In this document: positions 51,673 to 60,793 of the stretch, one piece after another
Numbering within the stretch: position 1 is the stretch's first letter
Layout: every line of letters begins with the position of its first letter
DNA from: an uncultured Prevotella sp.
GTDB lineage: Bacteria; Bacteroidota; Bacteroidia; Bacteroidales; Bacteroidaceae
Direction of reading: 5' to 3'
Assembly: GCA_900550035.1 (NCBI GenBank)
Contig: URQS01000010.1
Coordinates: forward strand, 6,693 to 70,692
DNA: 64,000 nt
Translations under genes and position numbers: made by a program
The notes under the pieces: model-generated
What the model was told of the DNA's origin: nothing
The model's input: the letters and a program-made list of their open reading frames with translations, nothing else
Databases searched by the model: none

Positions 51673-53130
51673 ATGAGTGAAATCAAAAACCTAAACCCCG
51701 AATGTATTTGGCGCAACTTTGACGCACTGACACAGGTGCCGCGCCCGTCTGGACATCTTGAAAAAGTACAGCACATGCTGCTTGAGTTTGCCGCACGCGT
51801 AGGCGTTGAGGCATTCAAGGACGCTGCTGGCAATATAGTGATGCGCAAGCCCGCATCTCCCGGAATGGAAAATCGCAAGGGTATCATCCTTCAGGCTCAC
51901 ATGGACATGGTACCGCAGAAGAGCAATGACAGCAACCACAACTTCGAGACCGACCCGATTCAGACATACATTGACGGCGAATGGGTTAAGGCAAAGGGCA
52001 CTACTCTCGGTGCCGACAACGGTATCGGCGTAGCTGCCATCATGTCTGTTATGGAGGACAAAACTCTCGTACACGGACCCGTTGAGGGACTCATCACTGC
52101 CGACGAAGAGACCGGTATGTTCGGTGCCAACGACCTGCCCGAGGGCGAACTCAACGGCGATATCCTGCTCAATCTCGACTCTGAGACATGGGGCAAGTTC
52201 GTTATCGGTTCGGCTGGTGGTGTCGACATCACAGCCACACTCGACTATAAGGAGGTAGAGACCGACAAGGAAGACGCAGCCGTTAAGGTCGTTATCAAGG
52301 GACTGAAGGGCGGACACTCAGGATTGGAGATTAACGAGGGACGCGGCAATGCCAACAAGCTCATGGCTCGCTTCGTACATGAGGCCATCGCCGAGTACGG
52401 TGCACGTCTCGCTACATGGCACGGCGGCAACATGCGCAATGCCATCCCGTTCGAGTGCTCTACAGTGCTCACACTGCCTAAGGAGAACGTTGAGGCTCTG
52501 AAGGAAGACGTAGCCGAGTGGTGCGCTCTGTTCAACAACGAGTATCGCACAATCGAGGAGAACATCCAGTTCTTTGCCGAGGACGTTGAGGCTCCTGCCA
52601 CTCAGGTGCCCGAGGAGATTCAGGACAACCTGCTCGATGCCATCTACGGTTGCCACAACGGTGTGCTCCGCATGATTCCGGTGTTCCCGTCGGTAGTAGA
52701 GACATCGTCAAACCTCGCCATCATCGACATCGAGGGCGGCCACGCTTACTTCAAGCTGCTCGCACGTTCGTCAAGAGAGAGCATGCGCGACTATATTGCA
52801 GCCACTCTTGAGTCGACATTCTCGATGGCAGGCATGAAGGTAGTGATGAGCGGCGAGTACGGCGGTTGGGACCCCAACACCGACAGCGAGATACTCCATC
52901 TGCTCGAAAAGAACTATCGCGAGCTGTTCAATGAGGAGGCAATCGAGCAGGTCGACCACGCCGGATTGGAGTGCTCGGTCATCCTTGGCAAGTATCCTCA
53001 CCTCGACGTTGTGTCGCTCGGCCCCACAATGCGTTCGCCGCACACCACAACTGAGCGTTGCCTCATCTCTACAGTGGCTCCATTCTGGGAACTGCTTAAG
53101 AAGACAATGGCAGAAGCTCCAGTGAAATAA
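51673..53130 (+). CDS. pepD: Beta-Ala-His/aminoacyl-histidine dipeptidase, M20 family
   Basis: 485 residues, cytoplasmic (no signal). The di-zinc ligands of the M20 fold are visible: His in LQAHMDMVPQK, Asp in TLGADNGIG, the catalytic/ligand Glu pair in TADEETGMFG, Asp in NLDSETWG, and a late HAGLECSVILG. A dimerisation lid domain (about 205-375, GLKGGHSGLEINEGRGNANK) is inserted as usual. It hydrolyses dipeptides such as Xaa-His. Single gene with a good terminator. Confidence 0.93.
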   Translation: MSEIKNLNPECIWRNFDALTQVPRPSGHLEKVQHMLLEFAARVGVEAFKDAAGNIVMRKPASPGMENRKGIILQAHMDMVPQKSNDSNHNFETDPIQTYIDGEWVKAKGTTLGADNGIGVAAIMSVMEDKTLVHGPVEGLITADEETGMFGANDLPEGELNGDILLNLDSETWGKFVIGSAGGVDITATLDYKEVETDKEDAAVKVVIKGLKGGHSGLEINEGRGNANKLMARFVHEAIAEYGARLATWHGGNMRNAIPFECSTVLTLPKENVEALKEDVAEWCALFNNEYRTIEENIQFFAEDVEAPATQVPEEIQDNLLDAIYGCHNGVLRMIPVFPSVVETSSNLAIIDIEGGHAYFKLLARSSRESMRDYIAATLESTFSMAGMKVVMSGEYGGWDPNTDSEILHLLEKNYRELFNEEAIEQVDHAGLECSVILGKYPHLDVVSLGPTMRSPHTTTERCLISTVAPFWELLKKTMAEAPVK

Positions 53131-53138
53131 ACAGACAG

Positions 53139-53178
53139 AAGTTTCGCAAGTTAGTTTCAGACTTGCGAAACTTTTTTT
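53139..53178 (+). terminator. Terminator after pepD
   Basis: AAGTTTCGCAAGT (53139-53151) pairs exactly with ACTTGCGAAACTT (53161-53173), followed by a T run. Confidence 0.92.
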
Positions 53179-53777
53179 CGTATTATCGCTGCTTTCAATG
53201 TACCAACTTTAGACTGTAGCAATACAATATTTGCATTTTTAATCGCTCAAAACTGCGAGCTGAACGCACAAGAAAATCTTTGGCTCGAAATTCGTGAGTT
53301 TTGCGTGTGCAGCGATATGTTGTTGATACATAAAGGGTTATAAGGATTGCGGTTCGAGCGTGCAATTGTCACAATTCACAAGAAGCTTCATTTTATTATA
53401 AAAGGAGTCCTTTTGCTCCCCAACTGTAGTCCTTTTGCTCTCCAACTGTAGCCCTTTTGCCTTGCAAAAGTAGTCTATTTGAATGCAAAGAAGCTCTGAA
53501 CCAATAAAAAAATGAACGATTTGGGTTGCAAAACCTCAGAAAACGCCGTTGCAAATCTCCAGAATCGATTTTTGTTTTGTAACACTTTTTTACTGCCTGT
53601 ACGATATTTGCATGCACAAACTCAAAGCCAAGCCTTGCTGTCATTGGAATGAGGTGAGAGACTACTATCAGAAGCGTTTGGCAGGTATGTAATATCCCTA
53701 CAAATGCGTAATATCAACAAAACGGGCTAATAATCTAATTTTTAGTTATTTTAATATGGTATATCAGCGGTTTTTGC
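53179..53777. other. Intergenic stretch with hairpin and 22-nt repeats, no clear gene
   Basis: About 600 bases hold no convincing gene. An imperfect long hairpin spans 53242-53316 (ATCGCT/AGCGAT, CAAAACT/AGTTTTG and CGAGC/GCTCG pair in order). Three 22-nt direct repeats occupy 53407-53472 (GTCCTTTTGCTCYCCAACTGTA, third degenerate). A 26-codon frame at 53612-53692 (MHKLKAKPCCHWNEVRDYY start) and an 82-codon minus frame at 53396-53644 lack family support. Confidence 0.55.
53407..53472 (+). repeat. 22-nt tandem repeat, three units
   Basis: Units at 53407-53428, 53429-53450 and 53451-53472; the first two differ at one base, the third is degenerate and ends in a CTTTTGC/GCAAAAG hairpin. Confidence 0.8.
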
Positions 53778-53785
53778 TAACTTTG
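53778..53785 (+). promoter_or_regulatory. -7 box TAACTTTG for purH
   Basis: TAnnTTTG 30 bases before the start of the IMP cyclohydrolase gene; the -33 is unclear. Confidence 0.65.
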
Positions 53786-53815
53786 CAAATTAAACAAAGT
53801 AAATAGTAAAAGTAT

Positions 53816-54415
53816 ATGGCTGGAACAAAAAAAATCAAGACTGCGCTTATCTCAGTTTTTCATAAGGACGGTCTCGACGAGCTGTTGAAGAAGCTCAACG
53901 AGGAAGGTGTTAAATTCCTCTCTACAGGTGGTACACAGGCTTTCATCGAGTCGCTTGGCTACGAGTGTCAGGCCGTTGAGAGTGTTACATCTTATCCTTC
54001 AATTCTCGGCGGACGTGTGAAGACTCTGCATCCGCGTATCTTCGGCGGCATCCTGGCTCGTCGCGACAATGAGGGCGACCTTCAGCAGATGGCTGAGTAT
54101 GCAATTCCCGAGATCGACCTCGTGATTGTAGACCTCTATCCTTTCGAGCAGACTGTAGCAAGCGGCGCAAGCGAAGCCGACATCATTGAGAAGATTGATA
54201 TAGGCGGTATCTCACTCATCCGTGCCGGAGCCAAGAACTTCAACGATGTAGTAATCGTTCCGAGCAAGGCAGAGTATGGCATGCTCCTCGATATCGTCAA
54301 CAAGAAGGGTGCTGAGACCGACCTCGCAGAGCGTAAGGTGTTCGCCGAGCACGCTTTCGGCGTAAGCAGCCACTACGATACAGCAATCCACGAGTGGTTT
54401 GCAAAGAAGAATTAG
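53816..54415 (+). CDS. purH: IMP cyclohydrolase, stand-alone N-terminal PurH domain
   Basis: 199 residues that match only the N-terminal (MGS-like) domain of bifunctional PurH: ALISVFHKDGLDELLKKL, LSTGGTQAFIE, GGRVKTLHPRIFGGILARRD, VDLYPFEQTVA and IDIGGISLIRAGAKNF. The transformylase half (about 300 residues) is absent and does not follow; the next gene is mreB after a repeat element. The protein should close FAICAR to IMP, the last step of purine synthesis. A separate AICAR transformylase gene must exist elsewhere. The clean C-terminus (AIHEWFAKKN) suggests a natural split, not a truncation. Confidence 0.88.
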   Translation: MAGTKKIKTALISVFHKDGLDELLKKLNEEGVKFLSTGGTQAFIESLGYECQAVESVTSYPSILGGRVKTLHPRIFGGILARRDNEGDLQQMAEYAIPEIDLVIVDLYPFEQTVASGASEADIIEKIDIGGISLIRAGAKNFNDVVIVPSKAEYGMLLDIVNKKGAETDLAERKVFAEHAFGVSSHYDTAIHEWFAKKN

Positions 54416-54628
54416 GAATTAGGAATTAGGAATTAGGAATTTGTCGGCTTTGCCGATTTGGAATTTTTAAGTTTTGAATTCAGAATTCGCAACTCAGAAT
54501 TCGTAATTGCCACAGGCAACTAACTCGTAATTCGTAATTCATAATTCATAATTGCCACGAGGCAACTAACTCGTAACTCGTAATTCGTAATTCGAAATTC
54601 ATATAAATCAAAACTCAAAATTCACTAG
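54414..54628 (+). repeat. Period-7 intergenic repeat element (purH/mreB gap)
   Basis: Four GAATTAG units, a TCGGCTTTGCCGA palindrome, GAATTTT/GAATTCA units, and two ATTGCCAC-n-GGCAACTAACTCGTAA-type cores with AATTCGT/AACTCGT units in complement. It runs from the purH stop to the mreB start. Confidence 0.85.
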
Positions 54629-55651
54629 ATGGGATTTTTTTCATTCGTACAAGAAATAGCGATGGACCTCGGCACCGCCAACACCATCATTATCAGCGAT
54701 GATAAGATTGTTGTTGACGAGCCTTCGGTAGTGGCGCTCGACCGCCGTACCGACAAGATGATAGCTGTCGGCTCAAAGGCCAAGATGATGTATGAGAAGA
54801 CTCACGACAACATCCGCACCATACGTCCGCTGCGCGACGGCGTTATCGCCGACTTCACCGCATGCGAGCAGATGATGCGCGGACTCATCAAGATGGTTCA
54901 CACAGGCAGCCGACTCTTCTCGCCGTCACTGCGTATGGTCATCGGCGTACCTTCAGGCTCTACTGAGGTGGAGCTGCGTGCTGTGCGCGACAGTGCCGAG
55001 CATGCCAACGGCCGCGACGTATATCTGATTTTCGAGCCTATGGCAGCAGCCATCGGTATCGGCATCGACGTTGAGGCTCCTGAGGGCAACATGATTGTAG
55101 ATATAGGTGGCGGTTCTACCGAGATTGCCGTCATCTCACTTGGCGGCATCGTGTCGAACAACTCTATCCGCACCGCAGGCGACGACCTTACAGCCGACAT
55201 CCAAGAGTATATGTCGCGCCAGCACAACGTGAAGGTTTCGGAGCGTATGGCCGAGCGTATCAAGATACACGTAGGTTCGGCGCTGACCGAACTGGGCGAC
55301 GAGGCTCCTGAGGACTTCATCGTACACGGACCTAACCGCATCACAGCACTGCCTATGGAGGTGCCGGTATGCTATCAGGAGATAGCACACTGCATCGACA
55401 AGACTGTAGCAAAGATTGAGAACGCCGTACTCTCGGCACTCGAGAGCACTCCGCCAGAACTTTATGCCGACATCGTGAAGAACGGTATCTACCTCAGTGG
55501 TGGCGGCGCTCTACTTCGCGGACTCGACCGTCGTCTCACCGAGAAGATTAACATTCCGTTCCACATCGCCGAGGATCCGCTCCACAGCGTAGCCAAGGGT
55601 GCTGGTGTGGCTCTGAAGAACATCGAACGCTTCTCATTCCTGATGAGATAA
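54629..55651 (+). CDS. mreB: Rod shape-determining protein MreB
   Basis: 340 residues. Actin-fold phosphate loops DLGTANTII (14-22) and DIGGGSTEIAVISLGG, adenosine loop SGGGALLRGLDRRL, and the IFEPMAAAIGIGIDV block are all present. It forms membrane-bound filaments that guide sidewall peptidoglycan synthesis. First gene of mreBCD-mrdA-rodA on the same strand. The start follows a repeat element directly, so the promoter may lie within or before that element. Confidence 0.97.
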   Translation: MGFFSFVQEIAMDLGTANTIIISDDKIVVDEPSVVALDRRTDKMIAVGSKAKMMYEKTHDNIRTIRPLRDGVIADFTACEQMMRGLIKMVHTGSRLFSPSLRMVIGVPSGSTEVELRAVRDSAEHANGRDVYLIFEPMAAAIGIGIDVEAPEGNMIVDIGGGSTEIAVISLGGIVSNNSIRTAGDDLTADIQEYMSRQHNVKVSERMAERIKIHVGSALTELGDEAPEDFIVHGPNRITALPMEVPVCYQEIAHCIDKTVAKIENAVLSALESTPPELYADIVKNGIYLSGGGALLRGLDRRLTEKINIPFHIAEDPLHSVAKGAGVALKNIERFSFLMR

Positions 55652-55795
55652 AATAGACAAAAGTAAAAAAGTAAAAAAGTAAAAAAGTAAAAAGTGTAGG
55701 GCAATGCCCTGCAAATCGGCTTACTATATATATAGGTGCCGGCATTACCTTTTTACTTTTTTACTTTTTTACTCTTTTGCTTTTTTACTTTTACA
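55652..55795 (+). repeat. Octamer variant of the intergenic repeat (mreB/mreC gap)
   Basis: AAAAAAGT units (55666-55695) and TTTTTTAC units (55751-55792) form the two arms, and AGGGCAATGCCCT is a central palindrome. The period is 8 rather than 7, but the layout (AT arms, GC core) is the same. Confidence 0.75.
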
Positions 55796-55800
55796 ACAAA

Positions 55801-56661
55801 ATGCGCAACCTATTAGAATTCCTTTCACGTCACAACCACTGGTTTGTCTTCGTGCTGCTTGAGGTGCTGAGCCTCACGTTGCTGTTCAATTACAACAGCT
55901 ATCAGGGCAGCGTATGGTTCACATCGGCCAACGCCGTCAGCGGCAAGGTGTACGAGTGGAGCTCGGCTGTGACACAATATTTCTCGCTCACCGACGTCAA
56001 CCGTCAGCTCACCCAGCGCAACGTCTATCTGGAACGCGAAGTGGAGATGCTGGCCGAACAGATACGCAAGACACAGAAGGACACTACCGCTGTGGAGCGT
56101 ATGCAGCAGAGCGTGATGCGACAGTATAGCACCATACCTGCCAAGGTGGTGAGCTCGTCGCTCGACAAGGCCAACAACCTCATCACTATCGATAAGGGCA
56201 GTGCCGACGGTGTGCGCAAGGACATGGGCGTAGTGTGCGGCACGGGCGTTGTGGGCATCGTTTACCTCACGTCCGAACACTACTCGGTAGTGATACCGGT
56301 GCTCAACGCTCAGTCGAACATCAGCTGCTCGATACGCGGACGTGGCTACTTCGGCTATCTGCACTGGAACGGAGGCTCGCCCGAATATGCCTATATCGAC
56401 GACATCCCACGCCATGCCCACTTCAAGCTGGGCGACTATGTGGTGACGTCGGGCTACTCATCGGTGTTCCCCTCGGGAGTAATCGTAGGACGTATCAAGC
56501 ATGTCTTCAACTCGGCCGACGGTATGGCCTATCGCCTCAAGGTGACGCTGACCACCGACTTCACCCGCTTGCGCGACGTGTGCGTAATCAACGACACCGA
56601 GATGGAGAAGAAGATGGAGATACTACAGGCCGCTCAAGACTCGCTCAAGGCACGCCAATAA
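55801..56661 (+). CDS. mreC: Rod shape-determining protein MreC
   Basis: 286 residues from ATG 55801; eight extra in-frame codons upstream lie in the repeat arm and are rejected. One N-terminal membrane helix (about 14-34), a coiled-coil (about 65-100) and the C-terminal double beta-barrel (AKVVSSSLDKANNLITIDKGSADGVRKDMGVV onward). MreC links MreB to the periplasmic penicillin-binding proteins. Followed by mreD after 29 bases. Confidence 0.94.
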   Translation: MRNLLEFLSRHNHWFVFVLLEVLSLTLLFNYNSYQGSVWFTSANAVSGKVYEWSSAVTQYFSLTDVNRQLTQRNVYLEREVEMLAEQIRKTQKDTTAVERMQQSVMRQYSTIPAKVVSSSLDKANNLITIDKGSADGVRKDMGVVCGTGVVGIVYLTSEHYSVVIPVLNAQSNISCSIRGRGYFGYLHWNGGSPEYAYIDDIPRHAHFKLGDYVVTSGYSSVFPSGVIVGRIKHVFNSADGMAYRLKVTLTTDFTRLRDVCVINDTEMEKKMEILQAAQDSLKARQ

Positions 56662-56690
56662 TCATAACGTAATCACCCTCATACAGAAAA

Positions 56691-57194
56691 ATGAATCTTA
56701 ACACAGTAAGAAACATTATATTCTTCGTCATACTGCTTGTCGTGCAGGCGCTTGTGCTCAACCACATCCACCTGTTCGGCTATGCCACCCCGCTGCTGTA
56801 TGTCTACTTTCCGCTGACGTTACGCACCGGCACCCCGCGATGGGCGGCGTTGCTGTGGTGCTTCGCCTTGGGTCTGGCGGTCGACGTATTCTCGTCGACA
56901 CCCGGTGTGGCTTCGGCCTCGATGACCCTAGTCGGACTCATACAGCCCTATATACTCACATTGTTCGCACCGCGCGACAGTGGCGACGACCTGCGTCCGT
57001 CGCCCGTCACACTTGGTGTATCAAAATATGTCAATTACACAATCATCTGCGTCTTGATATACTCGCTGGCGTTCTTCAGCCTGGAGGCGTTCAATCTGTA
57101 CAACTGGACACAGTGGGCTTTGTGCATAGTGAGCAGTGCTGTGCTGACGATAGTGCTGATATTGGTAATTGAAAACTTACGCCGTAAAAGATGA
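56691..57194 (+). CDS. mreD: Rod shape-determining protein MreD
   Basis: 167 residues with four or five membrane helices and no catalytic motif, the usual form of this small integral membrane protein. Family features include LNHIHLFGYATPLLYVYFPL and the WAALLWCFALGLAVDVFSSTPG segment. It completes the MreBCD scaffold. Its stop overlaps the mrdA start by four bases (ATGA), so the two are translationally coupled. Confidence 0.9.
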   Translation: MNLNTVRNIIFFVILLVVQALVLNHIHLFGYATPLLYVYFPLTLRTGTPRWAALLWCFALGLAVDVFSSTPGVASASMTLVGLIQPYILTLFAPRDSGDDLRPSPVTLGVSKYVNYTIICVLIYSLAFFSLEAFNLYNWTQWALCIVSSAVLTIVLILVIENLRRKR

Positions 57195-59158
57195 GCAGGT
57201 ATACTCTCGAAAACCGTCGCTTTGTAATTGGAGGTGTAGCCGTGGCAATTGTCACGGTGTACATAATTCGTCTGTTCACCCTCCAGCTCATGAGCGACGA
57301 CTACAAGAAAAACGCCGACTCCAACGCCTTCCTCAAGAAGGTGGAGTTTCCGTCGCGCGGTGCCATATACGACCGCAACGGCCAACTGCTCGTATACAAC
57401 CAGCCTGCCTACGACGTCATGGTAGTGATGAACGAGGCAAAGGGCCGTATCGACACTACCGAATTCTGCAAGGCGCTCGGCATCAGCAAGGAATACTTTG
57501 TCAAGCGCATGGACGACATAAAGAACTATGCCAAGAATCCCGGCTACTCGCGATTCACGCAGCAGCTCTTTATGAGCCAGCTCAGCAATGAGGAGTTCAG
57601 CAACTTCCGGGAGAAGATGTTCCGATTCCCCGGTTTCTATGTACAGAAGCGCAGCATACGCCAGTATCAGACATCGTGCGGAGCTCATATTCTCGGCGAC
57701 GTGGCTGAGGTGTCGCCGTCGGACATTGAGGACGACAACTACTATCAGCCCGGCGACTACATCGGCAAGCTTGGTGTTGAGAAATACTACGAGAAGGAAC
57801 TGCGTGGCGAGAAGGGTGTGCAGATATTGCTGCGCGACGCTCGCGGACGCATCCAGGGCAAGTATATGAACGGAGCCTACGACCGCCAGCCGGTGGCGGG
57901 CAAGGACCTCACACTGTCTATCGACCTTAAACTGCAGGCTCTGGGCGAACGCTTGCTCGAAGGCAAGATTGGCAGTATTGTGGCAATCGACCCGCGTACG
58001 GGCGAGGTGCTCGCCATGGTGTCGGCACCGAGCTACAACCCTCGCATCATGGTGGGACGCTCGCGCTCCAAAAACCACCGACTGCTGACACGCGACGCAT
58101 GGAAGCCGTTGCTCAACCGCTCCATTATGGGTATGTATCCGCCGGGTTCTACCTTCAAGACATCGCAGGCGCTGACGTTTATGACCGAGGGCATCGTGTC
58201 GCCCGGAACGGCTTTCCCGTGTCACCGTGGCTTCTACTGCCGCGGACTCCATGTAGGTTGCCACTCGCACCCGGCACCTATTGCCCTCGTCGACGCCATA
58301 TCGACATCGTGCAACGCCTACTTCTGCTGGGGACTCTACTACATGATGGGCAACCGCTCGAAATACAAGAACCCCTACGACGCCATGAACGTATGGCGCG
58401 ACTATATGGTGAGCATGGGATTCGGCTACAAGCTGGGCATCGACCTGCCGGGCGAGAAGCGTGGCATGATACCTAATGCCGACTACTACGACCGCAACTA
58501 TCGCGGATCGTGGAACGGACTCACCATCGTGTCTATCTCAATCGGACAGGGTGAGGTGACGCTCACACCGCTGCAGATAGCCAATCTGGGTGCCACGATA
58601 GCCAACCGTGGCTACTACTATACGCCTCACGTAGTGCGTAAGGTGCAGGATATGCCGCTCGACACGGCATACGTCAATCGTCATTTTACCAAGGCCAACC
58701 GTCGTGCGTACGACTATGTGGTGGCAGGTATGCGCTCGTCGGCAATGAAGGGTACGTGCAGAGCACTCGCCCGACTGCCCTTTGAGGCGTGCGGCAAGAC
58801 CGGTACGGCGCAGAACCACGGTCGCGACCACTCCGTATTCATGGGCTTCGCCCCGATGAACAATCCTAAGATTGCCGTCGCCGTGTATGTGGAAAACGGC
58901 GGATGGGGTGCCGACTACGGTGTGCCTATAGGCGGACTGATGATGGAACAGTATCTCACAGGCAAGCTGTCGGCTGAGGGTGAGGCGATAGCCGAGACCA
59001 TGCAGCACCGCCGCATCGGCTACGGACCACGATTCCCGGGACAGGAGCGCAGGGCGGCTGAGGCACGCAAGGCTGCAGCCGCCAGAAAGGCAAAGGCTGC
59101 AAAGGCCGAAGCGGCGCAACAGGAAAAGCCTGCCGAGGAGAACAAGGCCACTCAATGA
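57191..59158 (+). CDS. mrdA: Penicillin-binding protein 2 (elongasome transpeptidase)
   Basis: 655 residues. N-terminal membrane anchor (about 10-32), pedestal domain with FPSRGAIYDRNGQLL, and a transpeptidase domain with the three active-site motifs PPGSTFKTSQ (S-x-x-K), STSCNAY (S-x-N) and CGKTGTAQN (K-T-G). It cross-links peptidoglycan during cell elongation with RodA. The C-terminal ~45 residues are an Ala/Lys/Glu-rich low-complexity tail, common in this group. Four-base overlap with mreD. Confidence 0.96.
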   Translation: MSRYTLENRRFVIGGVAVAIVTVYIIRLFTLQLMSDDYKKNADSNAFLKKVEFPSRGAIYDRNGQLLVYNQPAYDVMVVMNEAKGRIDTTEFCKALGISKEYFVKRMDDIKNYAKNPGYSRFTQQLFMSQLSNEEFSNFREKMFRFPGFYVQKRSIRQYQTSCGAHILGDVAEVSPSDIEDDNYYQPGDYIGKLGVEKYYEKELRGEKGVQILLRDARGRIQGKYMNGAYDRQPVAGKDLTLSIDLKLQALGERLLEGKIGSIVAIDPRTGEVLAMVSAPSYNPRIMVGRSRSKNHRLLTRDAWKPLLNRSIMGMYPPGSTFKTSQALTFMTEGIVSPGTAFPCHRGFYCRGLHVGCHSHPAPIALVDAISTSCNAYFCWGLYYMMGNRSKYKNPYDAMNVWRDYMVSMGFGYKLGIDLPGEKRGMIPNADYYDRNYRGSWNGLTIVSISIGQGEVTLTPLQIANLGATIANRGYYYTPHVVRKVQDMPLDTAYVNRHFTKANRRAYDYVVAGMRSSAMKGTCRALARLPFEACGKTGTAQNHGRDHSVFMGFAPMNNPKIAVAVYVENGGWGADYGVPIGGLMMEQYLTGKLSAEGEAIAETMQHRRIGYGPRFPGQERRAAEARKAAAARKAKAAKAEAAQQEKPAEENKATQ

Positions 59159-59194
59159 TAGTTCCAGTAGAATAATTCAAATAGTAAAAAAAAA

Positions 59195-59214
59195 TGAACT
59201 TTTTTGCAAGTTCA
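59195..59214 (+). repeat. Small hairpin between mrdA and rodA
   Basis: TGAACTT (59195-59201) pairs with AAGTTCA (59208-59214) around a six-base loop, with an A-rich flank and no T run. Effect unknown. Confidence 0.5.
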
Positions 59215-59240
59215 GTAAAATAAGAATTTAAAGTAGAGTT

Positions 59241-60716
59241 ATGCCAACAACCGACAAACCGCTGAACTTCTGGTCGCAGGTAGACTGGATAACGATAATC
59301 CTGTACATCGGACTGATGGTGTTCGGATGGATCAGCATTTGTGGAGCCAGCTATACATACGGCGAGAACGACATCTTCGCCTTGAGCACGCGTTCGGGTA
59401 TGCAGGTGATATGGATAGGCACCAGTATATGTCTGGGATTTGTCATACTGATGATGGACACGCGCTTCTTCGACACCTTCTCGTATGTGATATACGGAGT
59501 GTTGCTGTTGCTGCTGTTTGCCACCATATTCAATCCGCACGACATCAAGGGTTCGCACTCGTGGCTCGTCATAGGCCCGCTCCGATTGCAGCCTGCCGAG
59601 TTCGGCAAGTTTGCCACTGCCTTGGCTTTGGCGAAACTGATGAGTTCGTACGGCTTCAACATAGGGCGGTGGAAGGATTTTGCTGCCGTCTGCGCTGTTA
59701 TCTTCATCCCGATGCTCTGCATTGTGGGCCAGCGCGAGACGGGTTCGGCACTGGTATACCTCACCTTCTTCCTTGTGCTCTATCGCGAGGGCATGCCTGG
59801 CAGCATACTGTTTACGGGAGTTGTCATGGTGGTTTACTTCGTCGTGGGCATCAAGTATGAGAGTGTGCTGATGCTCGACACGCCCACGTCGGTGGGCCGC
59901 TTCGTTGTGCTGACGCTTGTGCAGATATTCACGGCATGTATGGTCAACGTGTATACCAAGCAGAAGAACCAGACCCGCATTATTCTGGGCTACAGCCTCG
60001 GACTTACGGCTCTGGCTATGCTCTTCTCGGTATATGTCATACGATTCGACGTGACATGGGTGCAGCTTGCCTCTTGTCTCGGCATCGCCGTGTATCTGCT
60101 GCTCAACGGACTGCGCACCCGACTGCCGCAGTATTTCCTCATTCTGGGATTCGCCGTAGGTTCGGTAGTGTTCTTCTACTCTGCCGACTATGTGCTCAAC
60201 AATGTCATGGAGCCTCACCAGCGTGTGCGTATCAACGTGCTGCTCGGTCTGGACGAAGACCTTGCAGGAGCTGGATACAATGTGCATCAGAGCGAGATAG
60301 CCATCGGTTCGGGCGGACTGAAGGGTAAGGGATTCTTGAACGGAACGCAGACCAAGCTGAAGTTCGTACCCGAGCAAGACACCGACTTCATCTTCTGCAC
60401 CGTAGGCGAGGAGGAGGGCTTTGTAGGCTCGGCAGGAGTGCTGCTGATGTTTCTGGCGCTCATACTGCGGCTGCTGAAGCTCGCCGAACGACAACCGTTT
60501 GCCTTCGGGCGAGTCTACGGCTACTGTGTGGCGTCGGTGTTCCTGTTCCACGTGTTCATCAATGTGGGAATGGTGCTCGGATTGACCCCTGTTATCGGCA
60601 TTCCGCTGCCGTTCTTCAGTTACGGCGGTTCGTCGCTATGGGGATTCACCATATTGCTCTTCATCTTCTTACGAATCGATGCCGGACGAAACTTCGCCCA
60701 GGGCAGAATAGGATAG
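59241..60716 (+). CDS. rodA: RodA-type peptidoglycan glycosyltransferase (SEDS)
   Basis: 491 residues, about ten membrane helices. SEDS-family segments include GSHSWLVIGPLRLQPAEFGKFATALALAKLM, GQRETGSALVYL and KFVPEQDTDFIFCTVGEEEGFVG, ending in GIPLPFFSYGGSSLW. It polymerises lipid II into glycan strands and works with PBP2, which is encoded just upstream. FtsW is excluded by the genomic context, though the sequences are alike. A 37-base degenerate heptamer run follows (60721-60757) before obgE. Confidence 0.95.
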   Translation: MPTTDKPLNFWSQVDWITIILYIGLMVFGWISICGASYTYGENDIFALSTRSGMQVIWIGTSICLGFVILMMDTRFFDTFSYVIYGVLLLLLFATIFNPHDIKGSHSWLVIGPLRLQPAEFGKFATALALAKLMSSYGFNIGRWKDFAAVCAVIFIPMLCIVGQRETGSALVYLTFFLVLYREGMPGSILFTGVVMVVYFVVGIKYESVLMLDTPTSVGRFVVLTLVQIFTACMVNVYTKQKNQTRIILGYSLGLTALAMLFSVYVIRFDVTWVQLASCLGIAVYLLLNGLRTRLPQYFLILGFAVGSVVFFYSADYVLNNVMEPHQRVRINVLLGLDEDLAGAGYNVHQSEIAIGSGGLKGKGFLNGTQTKLKFVPEQDTDFIFCTVGEEEGFVGSAGVLLMFLALILRLLKLAERQPFAFGRVYGYCVASVFLFHVFINVGMVLGLTPVIGIPLPFFSYGGSSLWGFTILLFIFLRIDAGRNFAQGRIG

Positions 60717-60793
60717 AGATGGTGGAGAGTTGAGAATTTAGAGTTGAAAGTTTAGTAATAACCAATTTTTATAAAAAAAACTGATTATATACA

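Noticed and set aside
53407..53472. CRISPR-like repeat array
   Set aside because: Three abutting 22-nt units without spacers, so a simple tandem repeat.
53396..53644. 82-codon minus-strand frame in the pepD/purH gap
   Set aside because: It spans the 22-nt repeats, has a low-complexity C-terminus and no family support, so it is treated as non-coding.
57035..58270. 411-codon minus-strand frame over mrdA and mreD
   Set aside because: It covers the strongly supported mreD/mrdA genes in the opposite direction and has no domain.
58956..60551. 531-codon open frame antisense to mrdA/rodA
   Set aside because: It mirrors the codon structure of two well-supported essential genes, is rich in His/Gln/Arg as shadow frames are, and has no family signature.
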